Origin: Permianibacter aggregans
Lineage (GTDB): Bacteria > Pseudomonadota > Gammaproteobacteria > Enterobacterales > Permianibacteraceae
DNA length: 64,000 nt
Direction of reading: 5' to 3'
Assembly: GCF_009756665.1 (NCBI RefSeq)
Contig: NZ_CP037953.1
Span: forward strand, 3,720,001 to 3,784,000
Of the stretch, positions 54,379 through 63,294 are shown piece after piece. The notes beneath the pieces were generated by a model. It worked only from the letters and a program-made list of their open reading frames with translations, did not search any database and was not told the DNA's origin. How positions within the stretch are numbered: position 1 is the first letter of the stretch; each line of letters begins with the position of its first letter. The position numbers and the translations under genes are program-made.

Positions 54379-55430
54379 CCTACATCGCCAAACCCAAACT
54401 GCATCACCCCAGCCTGCCGAAAAACAAGCTTGGCTTTACCCGTCGTGATTACGAAGGCGCCGTTTCAACGTTATGTGCCGGCTGTGGTCATGACGCGATT
54501 TCCGCGGCAATTATTCAGGCCTGTTTCAACGCCAATATCGAACCGCATCGGGTAGCGAAATTGTCCGGCATTGGCTGTTCCTCAAAAGCGCCGACGTATT
54601 TTCTCGGCGGTTCGCATGGCTTTAATACGGTACATGGCCGGATGCCATCGGTGCTGACCGGCGCCAATCTCGCCAATCGCGATCTGATTTATCTCGGCGT
54701 TTCCGGTGACGGTGATTCCGCTTCGATTGGTATCGGCCAGTTTGTTCATAGTATTCGGCGCGGCGTCAACATGACGTATCTGGTCATGAACAACGGCGTT
54801 TATGGTTTGACCAAGGGCCAGTTCTCGGCGACGGCTGATCGCGGTTCGGCCAGCAAGCGCGGTGTCGTCAATTCCGACGCTCCGGTCGATTTGATCACGA
54901 TGGCGCTGCAGCTTGGTGCCACGTTTGTCGCAAGAAGTTTTTCCGGTGACAAGGAACAATTGGTGCCGATTATCGAGGCGGCGCTGCAACATCCCGGAGC
55001 GGCGTTTATCGATGTGGTCTCACCCTGTGTCGCGTTCAACAACCACTCCGGTTCGACGAAGAGCTACGACTACGCTCGTGAGCATAATGAGGCGGTCAAC
55101 CGCATCGATATCATTCCGGCTGCCGAAGCGGAAGAAGTGCGCTATGAGGCTGGCGCCGTGCAGGATGTCACCCAGTCCGACGGTACACTGCTTCGCCTGC
55201 GCAAGGTACATCTCGATTACGATGTCCATGACCGCATTGGCGCGATGAATTACCTGCATAAGCATCAGGCCAGAGGTGAGCTGGTTACCGGCTTGCTGTA
55301 TGTCAGCGAGAACCCGGAGGATTTGCATAGCCATATCGGTACCTGTAAGCGGCCGCTGGCGCAATTGCAGGATGCCGATCTTTGCCCTGGCGGCGAGACC
55401 TTGGCGAAAATCAACGCCGGTTTACGCTGA
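54375..55430 (+). CDS. 2-oxoacid:acceptor oxidoreductase, beta subunit
   Basis: A 351-residue thiamine-diphosphate subunit. CAGCGHDAISAAIIQA holds cluster cysteines, and the ThDP/Mg site is VSGDGDSASIGIGQFVHSIRRG ... MNNGVYGLTKGQ. The ATG overlaps the stop of the alpha subunit (ATGA), so the subunits are made together. KorB-like. Confidence 0.92.
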   Translation: MTYIAKPKLHHPSLPKNKLGFTRRDYEGAVSTLCAGCGHDAISAAIIQACFNANIEPHRVAKLSGIGCSSKAPTYFLGGSHGFNTVHGRMPSVLTGANLANRDLIYLGVSGDGDSASIGIGQFVHSIRRGVNMTYLVMNNGVYGLTKGQFSATADRGSASKRGVVNSDAPVDLITMALQLGATFVARSFSGDKEQLVPIIEAALQHPGAAFIDVVSPCVAFNNHSGSTKSYDYAREHNEAVNRIDIIPAAEAEEVRYEAGAVQDVTQSDGTLLRLRKVHLDYDVHDRIGAMNYLHKHQARGELVTGLLYVSENPEDLHSHIGTCKRPLAQLQDADLCPGGETLAKINAGLR

Positions 55431-55500
55431 TCAACGTACCAGTAACCACGTTTGAAGCCGGCTAAACCCGCGCCATTGCTGGTTTTGCCGTCATTTTCTG

Positions 55501-55529
55501 TTTGCTTTCCGGCCACTTTCACGTAGAAT
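55501..55529 (+). promoter_or_regulatory. Predicted promoter of the rpsP operon
   Basis: -10 TAGAAT (55524-55529) with a weak -35 TTTGCT (55501-55506), spacer 17; 73 bp upstream of rpsP. Confidence 0.45.
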
Positions 55530-55601
55530 TCGCGGCCCTCGGACGCTTGGACTAGCCCCCTTGTGTCTTCTTTCAATGGTTCAGATTAAGGATCCAGGCT
55601 C

Positions 55602-55853
55602 ATGGTAGTTATTCGTTTGCCCCGTGGTGGCTCCAAAAAACGCCCTTTCTATAACATCGTTGTTGCTGATAGCCGTCGTGCCCGTGATGGCCGCTACATC
55701 GAGCGTCTTGGTTATTTCAACCCAGTTGCCCAAGGCAATGCCGTCAAGTTCGAACTGAACAACGAGCGTTACCAGTATTGGGTTGGCGTTGGTGCCCAGC
55801 CATCTGAGCGTATCGCCTCGATCGTCAAGCAAAACGCTGCGGCGCAAGCCTAA
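55602..55853 (+). CDS. rpsP: 30S ribosomal protein S16
   Basis: An 83-residue protein with the S16 start [20 protein letters not shown] and [21 protein letters not shown]. First gene of the usual rpsP-rimM-trmD-rplS operon. Confidence 0.98.
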   Translation: MVVIRLPRGGSKKRPFYNIVVADSRRARDGRYIERLGYFNPVAQGNAVKFELNNERYQYWVGVGAQPSERIASIVKQNAAAQA

Positions 55854-55859
55854 GCTGTC

Positions 55860-56396
55860 TTGCCTGAAAAAATCGCGCCCGCTGTCAAGATGAGTGCTGA
55901 GCAACGCCTGGCAGTGGGCAAGATTTCCGGCGCCTTTGGCGTCCGCGGCTGGGTCAAGGTGTATAGCTTTACCGACCCGGTCGAAAACATCCTGCGTTAT
56001 AGCCCGTGGCAGGTATTCACCCATGGTGAATGGCGGGAAATGAAAGTGAAAACCGGTCGGGTGCACGGTAAAGGTATCGTCGCCCAACTGGAAGGTATTG
56101 ATGACCGCAATGCCGCCGAGTTGTTGAACGGAGCCGCTATCGAAGTGCGCCGTGATCAAATCCCGGATGCCGCCGATGATGAGTTCTACTGGCAGGATCT
56201 GGAAGGCATGACGGTCGAGAACGAGCAGGGTGAGTGCTTCGGCACGGTCAGCCACTTGTTCGAAACACCGGCCAATCAGGTCATGGTCGTGAGCGATGGC
56301 GAAACCGAACGGATGATGCCGTTTGTCGAGGCCTACATCATTGATGTGGACATGGAAGCCGGCAAAATCATTGTCGATTGGCAGGCGGATTGGTGA
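55860..56396 (+). CDS. rimM: Ribosome maturation factor RimM
   Basis: A 178-residue factor for 30S maturation. N-terminal beta domain: [26 protein letters not shown]-like C-terminal domain: [22 protein letters not shown] and [19 protein letters not shown]. The start is TTG at 55860; an in-frame ATG at 55890 would give 168 residues and is equally possible. Confidence 0.95.
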   Translation: MPEKIAPAVKMSAEQRLAVGKISGAFGVRGWVKVYSFTDPVENILRYSPWQVFTHGEWREMKVKTGRVHGKGIVAQLEGIDDRNAAELLNGAAIEVRRDQIPDAADDEFYWQDLEGMTVENEQGECFGTVSHLFETPANQVMVVSDGETERMMPFVEAYIIDVDMEAGKIIVDWQADW

Positions 56397-57148
56397 TGTG
56401 GTTTGGCGTCATCACCTTGTTTCCGCCAATGCTCGATGCGGTAACGAAGTATGGCGTCAGCAGCCGGGCGGTAAAGCTGGGGAAATTAGCGGTAGAGGGC
56501 ATCAACCCTCGCGATTTCACCCACGACAAGCATCGCACCGTCGATGACCGGCCGTTTGGTGGTGGCCCAGGCATGGTGATGCTGGCCCAGCCGCTGCTGG
56601 ATGCCGTCGCCGAGGCGAAAAAGCGCGCTGGTGGCGCAGCGAAAGTGATTTACCTGTCCCCGCAAGGCAGTCCGCTGACCCAGGAGCGCGTCAAGGCGCT
56701 GGTCAGTGAGGAACGACTGGTGTTACTCGCCGGACGTTATGAAGGCATTGATGAGCGGGCCATTGAGATGGTCGTCGATGAAGAGATTTCCATCGGGGAT
56801 TATGTGCTCTCCGGTGGGGAATTGCCGGCGATGGTGTTGATTGACGCCGTTGCCCGATTGTTGCCCGGTGTGCTCAATGACGAGCAATCGGCTGAACAGG
56901 ATTCGTTTGTGGATGGTCTCTTGGACTGCCCACATTACACCCGCCCGGAAGTGTTCGAGGGCAGGGCGGTGCCGGATGTACTGATGTCCGGGCACCATGA
57001 ACAGATTCGTCGCTGGCGCCTGAAGCAGGCACTGGCGCGGACCTCGGAGCGCAGACCCGACTTGCTGAAAGATCGGGTCTTGAGCAAAGAGGAAAAAAAG
57101 CTTTTGGATGAGTATCAGCGTGAGAAAAGCGCCAGCGATGGCGAATGA
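56396..57148 (+). CDS. trmD: tRNA (guanine-N1)-methyltransferase
   Basis: A 250-residue enzyme that makes m1G37. It begins [25 protein letters not shown]; the knot region has [43 protein letters not shown], and [26 protein letters not shown] follows. The ATG overlaps the rimM stop by one base (TGATG). Confidence 0.97.
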   Translation: MWFGVITLFPPMLDAVTKYGVSSRAVKLGKLAVEGINPRDFTHDKHRTVDDRPFGGGPGMVMLAQPLLDAVAEAKKRAGGAAKVIYLSPQGSPLTQERVKALVSEERLVLLAGRYEGIDERAIEMVVDEEISIGDYVLSGGELPAMVLIDAVARLLPGVLNDEQSAEQDSFVDGLLDCPHYTRPEVFEGRAVPDVLMSGHHEQIRRWRLKQALARTSERRPDLLKDRVLSKEEKKLLDEYQREKSASDGE

Positions 57149-57264
57149 CTTGCGAGTAATGCGAAGGAGTGCCCACGTACGCATCGATTGGTGCGGACCT
57201 CTGGAACAGGCCAAAACTTAAGTTTCTTTAGCCGCCGGCAGGTGGTTAAACGAAGGAGATTGCC

Positions 57265-57618
57265 ATGCGTAACAAGATCATTCAGCAAATCGAAGCTGAA
57301 CAAATGAACAAGGAAATCCCGGCGTTTTCGATCGGCGATACCGTTATCGTCAACGTCAAGGTAAAGGAAGGTGACCGTGAGCGTCTGCAGGCGTTCGAAG
57401 GCGTCGTCATTGCCAAGCGCAACCGCGGCATCAACAGCGCATTCACCGTCCGTAAAATTTCCTACGGTGAAGGCGTCGAGCGCGTATTCCAAACTTACTC
57501 GCCGCTGATCGGCAGCATCGAGCTGAAGCGCCGCGGTGACGTGCGTAAAGCCAAGCTGTACCATCTGCGTCAACTGTCGGGCAAAAAAGCCCGTATCAAA
57601 GAAAAGCTGGACGTGTAA
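57265..57618 (+). CDS. rplS: 50S ribosomal protein L19
   Basis: A 117-residue protein: [25 protein letters not shown] ... [41 protein letters not shown], clear L19. AAGGAGA ribosome site. Last gene of the operon; terminator follows. Confidence 0.98.
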   Translation: MRNKIIQQIEAEQMNKEIPAFSIGDTVIVNVKVKEGDRERLQAFEGVVIAKRNRGINSAFTVRKISYGEGVERVFQTYSPLIGSIELKRRGDVRKAKLYHLRQLSGKKARIKEKLDV

Positions 57619-57642
57619 CAGTTTCGTCTTGTGGAAACGCAG

Positions 57643-57671
57643 CGGGCACCTTCGGGTGCCCGTTGTTGTTT
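57643..57671 (+). terminator. Terminator of the rpsP operon
   Basis: CGGGCACC-TTC-GGGTGCCCG followed by TTGTTGTTTT; 25 bp downstream of the rplS stop. Confidence 0.85.
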
Positions 57672-57726
57672 TGGGACCTACAGTTCGTTACGCTGATTTC
57701 CTTGCCGATTTATCGTTTGCGTTTGC

Positions 57727-58191
57727 ATGACCGAATTTATCGATTACCACCAAGCACCGTATTCGCTGCTGAAAATTCTCTGTGATGCCGAATCGCTTTT
57801 GGGCATTGAGTTTGTCGCGCAGCCAAGCCAGACCGCCAAGCCTTCGGTTTTGACCGAACGCGTCAAACAACAACTGCGTCAGTACGAACGCGATCCGTCG
57901 TTCCGTTTCGATCTGCCGATACGAGCTCAGGGCACGATTTATCAACAAAAAGTCTGGCAGGCATTGACGACGATTCCGGCCGGGCAATTGCGTCGCTATG
58001 GCGAGCTCAGCGAGCAATTGAACAGCTCAGCACGCGCCGTTGGCAGTGCCTGCCGGCGCAATCCAACACCGGTTGTGGTGCCTTGTCATCGGGTGGTCGC
58101 CGCCACTGGCATTGGAGGTTTTGCCGGCGCTACCGATGGCGAGATGCTGGCGATCAAAAACTGGCTTTTAGCGCACGAAGGGGCGCTGTAG
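57727..58191 (+). CDS. ogt: Methylated-DNA-[protein]-cysteine S-methyltransferase
   Basis: A 154-residue DNA repair protein that takes O6-methyl groups from guanine. The acceptor cysteine is Cys120 in PVVVPCHRVVAATG; RRYGELSEQLNSSARAVGSACRRNP is the DNA-binding helix-turn-helix. N-terminal domain short, as in Ogt. Its TAG stop overlaps the GTG start of xerD. Confidence 0.93.
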   Translation: MTEFIDYHQAPYSLLKILCDAESLLGIEFVAQPSQTAKPSVLTERVKQQLRQYERDPSFRFDLPIRAQGTIYQQKVWQALTTIPAGQLRRYGELSEQLNSSARAVGSACRRNPTPVVVPCHRVVAATGIGGFAGATDGEMLAIKNWLLAHEGAL

Positions 58192-59147
58192 TGGGTAGCA
58201 AGCGCAAACCGAAGTTGCCGGCTTCGCAAGGCAGCACAGCCGTTTATGCACTAAGTGAAAAGGATGCGCCGTGGGTCGAACGTTTTCTGCAACAGCTGTG
58301 GTTACAGGAAGGAGTTTCCGAGCACACTCGCCAGGCCTACCGTCGTGATCTCTCTGCACTGAGCCAGTATCTACAGCAACGGGGCAGCCACTTGCTCGCC
58401 TGCGAGGCCGAAACACTGCATCGGTTTTTGCAACAAAGGCTGGAACAAGGTTTTCACCACCGCAGCAATGCCCGCTGTCTGTCGTCGCTGCGGCGTTTCT
58501 TCCGGATGGCCAGAGAGATGGCCTGGTGCACCCAAGATCCCACGGCACAGGTCGAAAGCCCGCGTGCTTCGCGTTCATTACCGAAAACCCTGACAGAGGC
58601 CGATGTTGAACAGTTGCTGGCCGCGGTGGATATCGAGTCGGCTTTGGGTTTGAGAGATAGGGCGATGCTGGAACTGATGTACGCCAGCGGTTTGCGGGTG
58701 ACCGAGCTGGTGACACTGCCGCTGGCGCAGGTCAGTCTGCGTCAGGGCGTGTTACGGGTTATCGGCAAAGGCAACAAGGAGCGCCTGGTGCCGATGGGTG
58801 AAGAGGCTGTGCAATGGCTGGAGCGCTATCTGCAGTATGCCCGGCCGGAGCTATTGAATGACCGTCAGCATGAAGCCCTGTTTGTGACCCAGCGGGCAGA
58901 ACCATTGACCCGGCAGGCGTTCTGGTACCGTATCAAGTACCATGGCCAACAAGCTGGGCTTTCCAGCTCGTTGTCACCGCATACATTGCGTCATGCCTTT
59001 GCCACGCATTTGTTGAATCATGGTGCCGATTTGCGCAGCCTGCAGATGTTGCTCGGTCATAGTGACTTGAGCACGACACAGATTTACACGCATGTGGCGC
59101 GCGAACGGTTAAAATCATTGCATCAACGGCACCATCCGCGTGGCTGA
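58191..59147 (+). CDS. xerD: Site-specific tyrosine recombinase XerD
   Basis: About 318 residues from the GTG at 58191, with GAAGGGG upstream. N-terminal SAM-like domain (WLQEGVSEHTRQAYRRDLSALSQYL). Catalytic residues: Arg in ASGLRVTELVTL, the HTLRHAFATHLL His/Arg pair, the second His in LGHSDLSTTQIYTHV and its tyrosine. It resolves chromosome dimers at dif with XerC. The order xerD-dsbC-recJ, as in E. coli, marks it as XerD and not XerC. Confidence 0.95.
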   Translation: MGSKRKPKLPASQGSTAVYALSEKDAPWVERFLQQLWLQEGVSEHTRQAYRRDLSALSQYLQQRGSHLLACEAETLHRFLQQRLEQGFHHRSNARCLSSLRRFFRMAREMAWCTQDPTAQVESPRASRSLPKTLTEADVEQLLAAVDIESALGLRDRAMLELMYASGLRVTELVTLPLAQVSLRQGVLRVIGKGNKERLVPMGEEAVQWLERYLQYARPELLNDRQHEALFVTQRAEPLTRQAFWYRIKYHGQQAGLSSSLSPHTLRHAFATHLLNHGADLRSLQMLLGHSDLSTTQIYTHVARERLKSLHQRHHPRG

Positions 59148-59209
59148 GTCGGTGTAACTTATGCTATTCACCGGTGTCCAAGGACTGCGCACCTGTTATG
59201 GAGAAATCA

Positions 59210-59959
59210 ATGAAAGTGTTGTTTGCCGTATTGGCATTCATGGCCATGCCGGTCATGGCCAATAATCTGGTCGAAAGCCCGGAAAATCGTATCAAGAAAC
59301 AGATTGAAACCCGCTTTCCGGATTTCAAGGTTGATATCGTGCGTCCGTCCGCGATTCGCAATGTTTACGAAGTGGCAATGGGCGACGAGATTGTTTATGT
59401 CTCGGCCGATGGCAATCACCTGATTTTCGGCGGCACGCTGCTGGATATCGCCAAGGAAAAGCCAGTCAACCTGACCCAGAACACCAAGCAGGAATTGGAC
59501 GCGCTGCGTGCACCGATGCGTAAAGCGGCACTCGACAAGGTCAACGAAAACAGCATGGTGTCGTTCAAGGCGCCGAATCAGAAATACGAGATCTCGGTTT
59601 TCACCGATATCGATTGCGGATACTGCCGCAAGTTGCATGGCGAAATGAATCAGTTGAATGCGCTTGGTATTACCGTGCATTACCTGGCGTTTCCGCGCGC
59701 CGGACTGGGCTCACCGTCTTACGACAAATTGGTCAATGTCTGGTGCGCTGATGATCCGAAGAAAGCGATGACGGCGGCCAAGGCTCAGAAAAGCATCGCC
59801 AACAAAACCTGCAAGAATCCGATTGGCGATCACTTTAACCTGGTGCGCGATTTTGGCTTGAGTGGTACCCCGGCAATTATTCTGCCCGATGGTACGCTGT
59901 TGCCGGGCTATATGCCGGCTGAACGGCTGCTGGAGCAGATTAAACAGCATATGGGTTGA
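59210..59959 (+). CDS. dsbC: Thiol:disulfide interchange protein DsbC
   Basis: A 249-residue periplasmic disulfide isomerase. The ATG at 59210 has GGAG upstream; a signal peptide ends near residue 17 (VMA-N). N-terminal dimerisation domain (IKKQIETRFPDFKVDIVRPS), then a thioredoxin fold with Cys136-Gly-Tyr-Cys139 and the cis-proline loop GLSGTPAIILPDGTLLPGY. A second cysteine pair (WCADD...NKTCKN) is also typical. Confidence 0.95.
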   Translation: MKVLFAVLAFMAMPVMANNLVESPENRIKKQIETRFPDFKVDIVRPSAIRNVYEVAMGDEIVYVSADGNHLIFGGTLLDIAKEKPVNLTQNTKQELDALRAPMRKAALDKVNENSMVSFKAPNQKYEISVFTDIDCGYCRKLHGEMNQLNALGITVHYLAFPRAGLGSPSYDKLVNVWCADDPKKAMTAAKAQKSIANKTCKNPIGDHFNLVRDFGLSGTPAIILPDGTLLPGYMPAERLLEQIKQHMG

Positions 59960-59979
59960 TGCCATCACCGATATAAGAC

Positions 59980-60005
59980 AAAAGGCACCGAAAGGTGCCT
60001 TTTTC
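59980..60005. terminator. Bidirectional terminator between dsbC and the convergent gene
   Basis: AAAGGCACC-GAAA-GGTGCCTTT (59981-60002) with A-run on the left and T-run on the right, suited to both strands. Confidence 0.85.
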
Positions 60006-60023
60006 ATTTTCTGACAGCGGAAA

Positions 60024-60392
60024 TCAGGGGTACAGCACGGCCAATACCTTGCGATTTTCGGATGCGAGCACGACAAAGGTGTGGCAGGCCGCACGGGTAT
60101 CCATGAACTCCAATACCTTGCCTTGCTCCATCGCTGCTTTCATCAATGCTACCGGCGGCGTGCGTGCCTTGGCGCCATAGCCGACGACGATGACATCGAC
60201 ATCACGCTGCACCCAATCGTGCACATGTTGCTGTTCAAGCGCCGAAAATTCGGTCGGCAAAGATTGCAGTTCCAAAGATTCCGGCGTCAGCAACAACGGT
60301 GCATGAAACGCCTCTTTATTGACTTCGATACGGCCAGGCTCATAAGCCGTGATGATATAAGCCGCGTCGCTTTTGTCTTGTGAAAGTAACAT
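60024..60392 (-). CDS. Mth938-like domain (DUF498) protein
   Basis: A 122-residue protein. YEPGRIEVNKEAFHAPLLLTPES and DVDVIVVGYGAKARTPPVALMKAAMEQGKVLEFMDTRAACHTFVVLASENRKVLAVLYP match the Mth938/NDUFAF3-like family of unknown biochemical function. It is convergent with dsbC. Confidence 0.87.
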   Translation of the reverse strand: MLLSQDKSDAAYIITAYEPGRIEVNKEAFHAPLLLTPESLELQSLPTEFSALEQQHVHDWVQRDVDVIVVGYGAKARTPPVALMKAAMEQGKVLEFMDTRAACHTFVVLASENRKVLAVLYP

Positions 60393-60478
60393 AGCGGGTA
60401 AAAATCAGTAAAATGCTTGGCTACAGTGTCGCATTTGCCGACCGCAAACAGCAACTTTTCCCCTGAATTCGGACTTCC

Positions 60479-61477
60479 ATGACCCTTCGCTGCGATCTTT
60501 TCTTGCCTGGTTTGCTGACGCCAAAGCGCACGCAAGACTCCGCTCATCCTGCGCAAACCGTGCTGACCGATTTGCGCAAATTGATGCGAGGTGCCAGCGA
60601 AGAAAAGAGCGCGAGTTGCGAAGCGACGCTGGCAGAACAACTGAAAATGCCCGTGCTGGCCGAGGCGGCCTGGTCAGCGGCACAGGCTGATTATCCGATC
60701 AATCGGCAATGGTTTCTGGTTGAGCCGGTGCAGGTCAAAACGGAGCACAATGCCATCTATCTGCTTGGCAATGCCGGATTGTCTCTTGACGAAGAAAGCG
60801 CGCAAAGACTGTGTGAAGAACTGGCGAAAATGGAACAGGAATCGCACTGGCAGTTTACGATGTTGGCACCACATCGCTGGTTGATGTTTGCCGACAAACT
60901 CGCTGACGTGCAAACGGTTTCGCTGGCCAAAGCCATCGGCCGGGATTTACGCGACACCTGGGCAACGGGTGCCGATGCACCGCGATTGCAGCGCCATATG
61001 ACGGAGTGGCAGATGTGGTTGCACAGTCATCCGGTCAATCAGGCGCGCGCGCCAACTGAACAGATTCACTCGCTCTGGGTTTCAGGTAATGCCCTTTCGG
61101 TAACGCCATCGGCGTTTCCCTGGTCGTTGGTGTACAGCAATGCCGACTGGATACAAGGGCTGGCAAAAATGCGTGGTGTCAGTCGTTATGAATTATCGCG
61201 GCTGCATGGCACAAACCTCAGTGAAAACACCCTGATTTGGATCGATGCGCTGAAAATGCCGTTTGCCCATGGCAATCGGGAGCAGTGGCAGCAGCAGTTT
61301 CAACATGTGCTGAAAACGGTATTGGAGCCGCTATTGAATAATGCAAACGACATGTTTGATGAGCTGTATCTGCATGCCGACAATGGTCGCGCTTATGTTT
61401 GGCGTCGTCGTGAACGGTGGAAGTTCTGGCGCGGTGCGCCGGCGCTGAGCATTGCGACTGAGGCGGACGAATCATGA
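60479..61477 (+). CDS. Conserved hypothetical protein upstream of recJ
   Basis: A 332-residue protein beginning CDLFLPGLL. I do not recognise a catalytic motif. Proteins of this sort near recJ in Xanthomonas relatives are sometimes labelled as phosphoglycerate-mutase-like; I cannot confirm that here. No signal peptide or membrane helix. Its stop overlaps the recJ start (ATGA), so the two are translated together, which suggests a DNA-repair or nucleotide-related role only weakly. Confidence 0.75.
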   Translation: MTLRCDLFLPGLLTPKRTQDSAHPAQTVLTDLRKLMRGASEEKSASCEATLAEQLKMPVLAEAAWSAAQADYPINRQWFLVEPVQVKTEHNAIYLLGNAGLSLDEESAQRLCEELAKMEQESHWQFTMLAPHRWLMFADKLADVQTVSLAKAIGRDLRDTWATGADAPRLQRHMTEWQMWLHSHPVNQARAPTEQIHSLWVSGNALSVTPSAFPWSLVYSNADWIQGLAKMRGVSRYELSRLHGTNLSENTLIWIDALKMPFAHGNREQWQQQFQHVLKTVLEPLLNNANDMFDELYLHADNGRAYVWRRRERWKFWRGAPALSIATEADES

Positions 61478-63183
61478 GCGGTATTGAGTGGCGTCAGCGT
61501 CAGCGCAACAACGCGCTTGAACGCAGCGATTTGCACCCGGTCTTGGCGCGTGTTTATGCCCAGCGCGGCGTGCAGCATCCGGATGAAATCGATTATGTAT
61601 TGAAAGGTTTGCTGCCACCGGAAACCTTGCTGAACGCGATCGAAGCGGGCGAGCTATTGGCGCAAGCGATCAGCACGCAGCGTCGCATCGTCATCGTTGG
61701 TGATTTCGATGCCGATGGTGCCACCAGCACGGCGCTGGCGATTCGTGGTTTGCGCGCCCTGGGCGCCGAGCATCTGCAGTTTCGCGTGCCGGATCGGTTC
61801 CGTGATGGCTATGGTCTGACACCGGCGATTGTCGATGAGGTCGCCAAAGCCGGCGCCGATTTGATCATCACCGTTGATAATGGCATCAGCTCCATCGACG
61901 GTGTCGCGCGTGCCCGCCAGCATGGTATCGAGGTGCTGGTCACCGATCACCATTTGCCCGGCGAACGACTGCCGGATGCAACGTTGATTGTGAATCCGAA
62001 CCAACCGCATTGCCCATTCGCCAGCAAACATCTGGCCGGCGTAGGCGTCATGTTTTATGTGCTACTCGCAACACGCATCGCGATGCGCCGTTATTCCGAA
62101 GCGGCCGCCGCCGTTAACATGGCACAGTTTCTCGATTTGGTTGCACTCGGCACCGTTGCCGATGTCGTGCCGTTGGACCGCAATAACCGGATTTTGATTC
62201 AGCAGGGTTTGCAGCGCATTCGCGCCGGTTATGCCTGTGCCGGCATCAATGCCTTGTTAATGGTTGCCAAACGCGATCGGGCGTATTTGACCGCGACGGA
62301 TTTGGCGTTTGCGATTGGCCCGCGCATCAACGCCGCCGGCCGTCTTGATGACATGAGTCATGGCATTCTCTGCCTGCTCAGCGACAGTGATCGTGAAGCG
62401 ATGACGCTGGCCGCCGAACTCGATGCGCTGAATCAGGAGCGTCGCCATATCGAGGCCGATATGCTTGATTCAGCTGAAAAATTATTGAATGAAGCGATGC
62501 GCAAACTCGATGACACTCCGGAAGCGCTGGCCTTGTTTGAACCGGATTGGCATCAAGGTGTCATTGGCATTCTCGCTGGTCGCATCAAGGATCGTTTTCA
62601 CCGGCCAACGTTTTGTTTTGCCCACGGCGATGATGGCGTGCTGAAAGGTTCTGGCCGCTCAATTCCTGGTCTGCACCTGCGTGATGTGTTGGCCAATATC
62701 GCCGCGCGCGAGCCTTCTTTGCTGCTGAAATTTGGTGGTCATGCAATGGCAGCTGGCGTCAGTATTCCGGCCGATGCTTTGCTGTCGTTTCAGCTGGCAT
62801 TTTTAAGCGAAGTGCAGCGACTGCAACAGCAGGATTTGTTTACCCGGGTGATCTGGCACGATGGCGCGCTGCAAGCCGAGGAGTGCGCCGTGTCGACTGC
62901 GTTGGCACTGGAGCAGGCGGGCCCATGGGGGCAGCGTTTCGAGGAACCTCGTTTTGTCGGCGTACTGACCGTCACCGAGATTGCCGCCAAGAAAGAACGT
63001 TATTGCCGGTTCTCGGCGCTGTTGGACGGCAAGGTTCCCGTCGAAGCGGTTTGTTTCGATGCTCGTCAATTTGATGCCCTGGAGCGCGGCGTGCAGGCCA
63101 ACGCCATTTACGCGCTGTCGATCAACCGCTACAACGGTCGTCAGCAACTGCAACTGCGGATTGAAGCGGTTGAGCTGGATTGA
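61474..63183 (+). CDS. recJ: Single-stranded-DNA-specific 5'-3' exonuclease RecJ
   Basis: A 569-residue nuclease. DHH motifs: VGDFDADGATSTALAIRGL, ITVDNGISS, VTDHHLPGE; LGTVADVVPL; the DHHA1 site LLKFGGHAMAAGVSI (about residue 420). It acts in RecF recombination and mismatch repair. Length matches E. coli RecJ (577). Confidence 0.97.
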   Translation: MSGIEWRQRQRNNALERSDLHPVLARVYAQRGVQHPDEIDYVLKGLLPPETLLNAIEAGELLAQAISTQRRIVIVGDFDADGATSTALAIRGLRALGAEHLQFRVPDRFRDGYGLTPAIVDEVAKAGADLIITVDNGISSIDGVARARQHGIEVLVTDHHLPGERLPDATLIVNPNQPHCPFASKHLAGVGVMFYVLLATRIAMRRYSEAAAAVNMAQFLDLVALGTVADVVPLDRNNRILIQQGLQRIRAGYACAGINALLMVAKRDRAYLTATDLAFAIGPRINAAGRLDDMSHGILCLLSDSDREAMTLAAELDALNQERRHIEADMLDSAEKLLNEAMRKLDDTPEALALFEPDWHQGVIGILAGRIKDRFHRPTFCFAHGDDGVLKGSGRSIPGLHLRDVLANIAAREPSLLLKFGGHAMAAGVSIPADALLSFQLAFLSEVQRLQQQDLFTRVIWHDGALQAEECAVSTALALEQAGPWGQRFEEPRFVGVLTVTEIAAKKERYCRFSALLDGKVPVEAVCFDARQFDALERGVQANAIYALSINRYNGRQQLQLRIEAVELD

Positions 63184-63294
63184 TTCATTGCACAACTGCC
63201 GTTCCATGCGTCAAGACTGCACAGACGATAGCGAATAAGCCGCTGTTTTGTGTAGAATTTCGCCCCTTATGGTTTTTGAGAAGTCGTGACGAGC

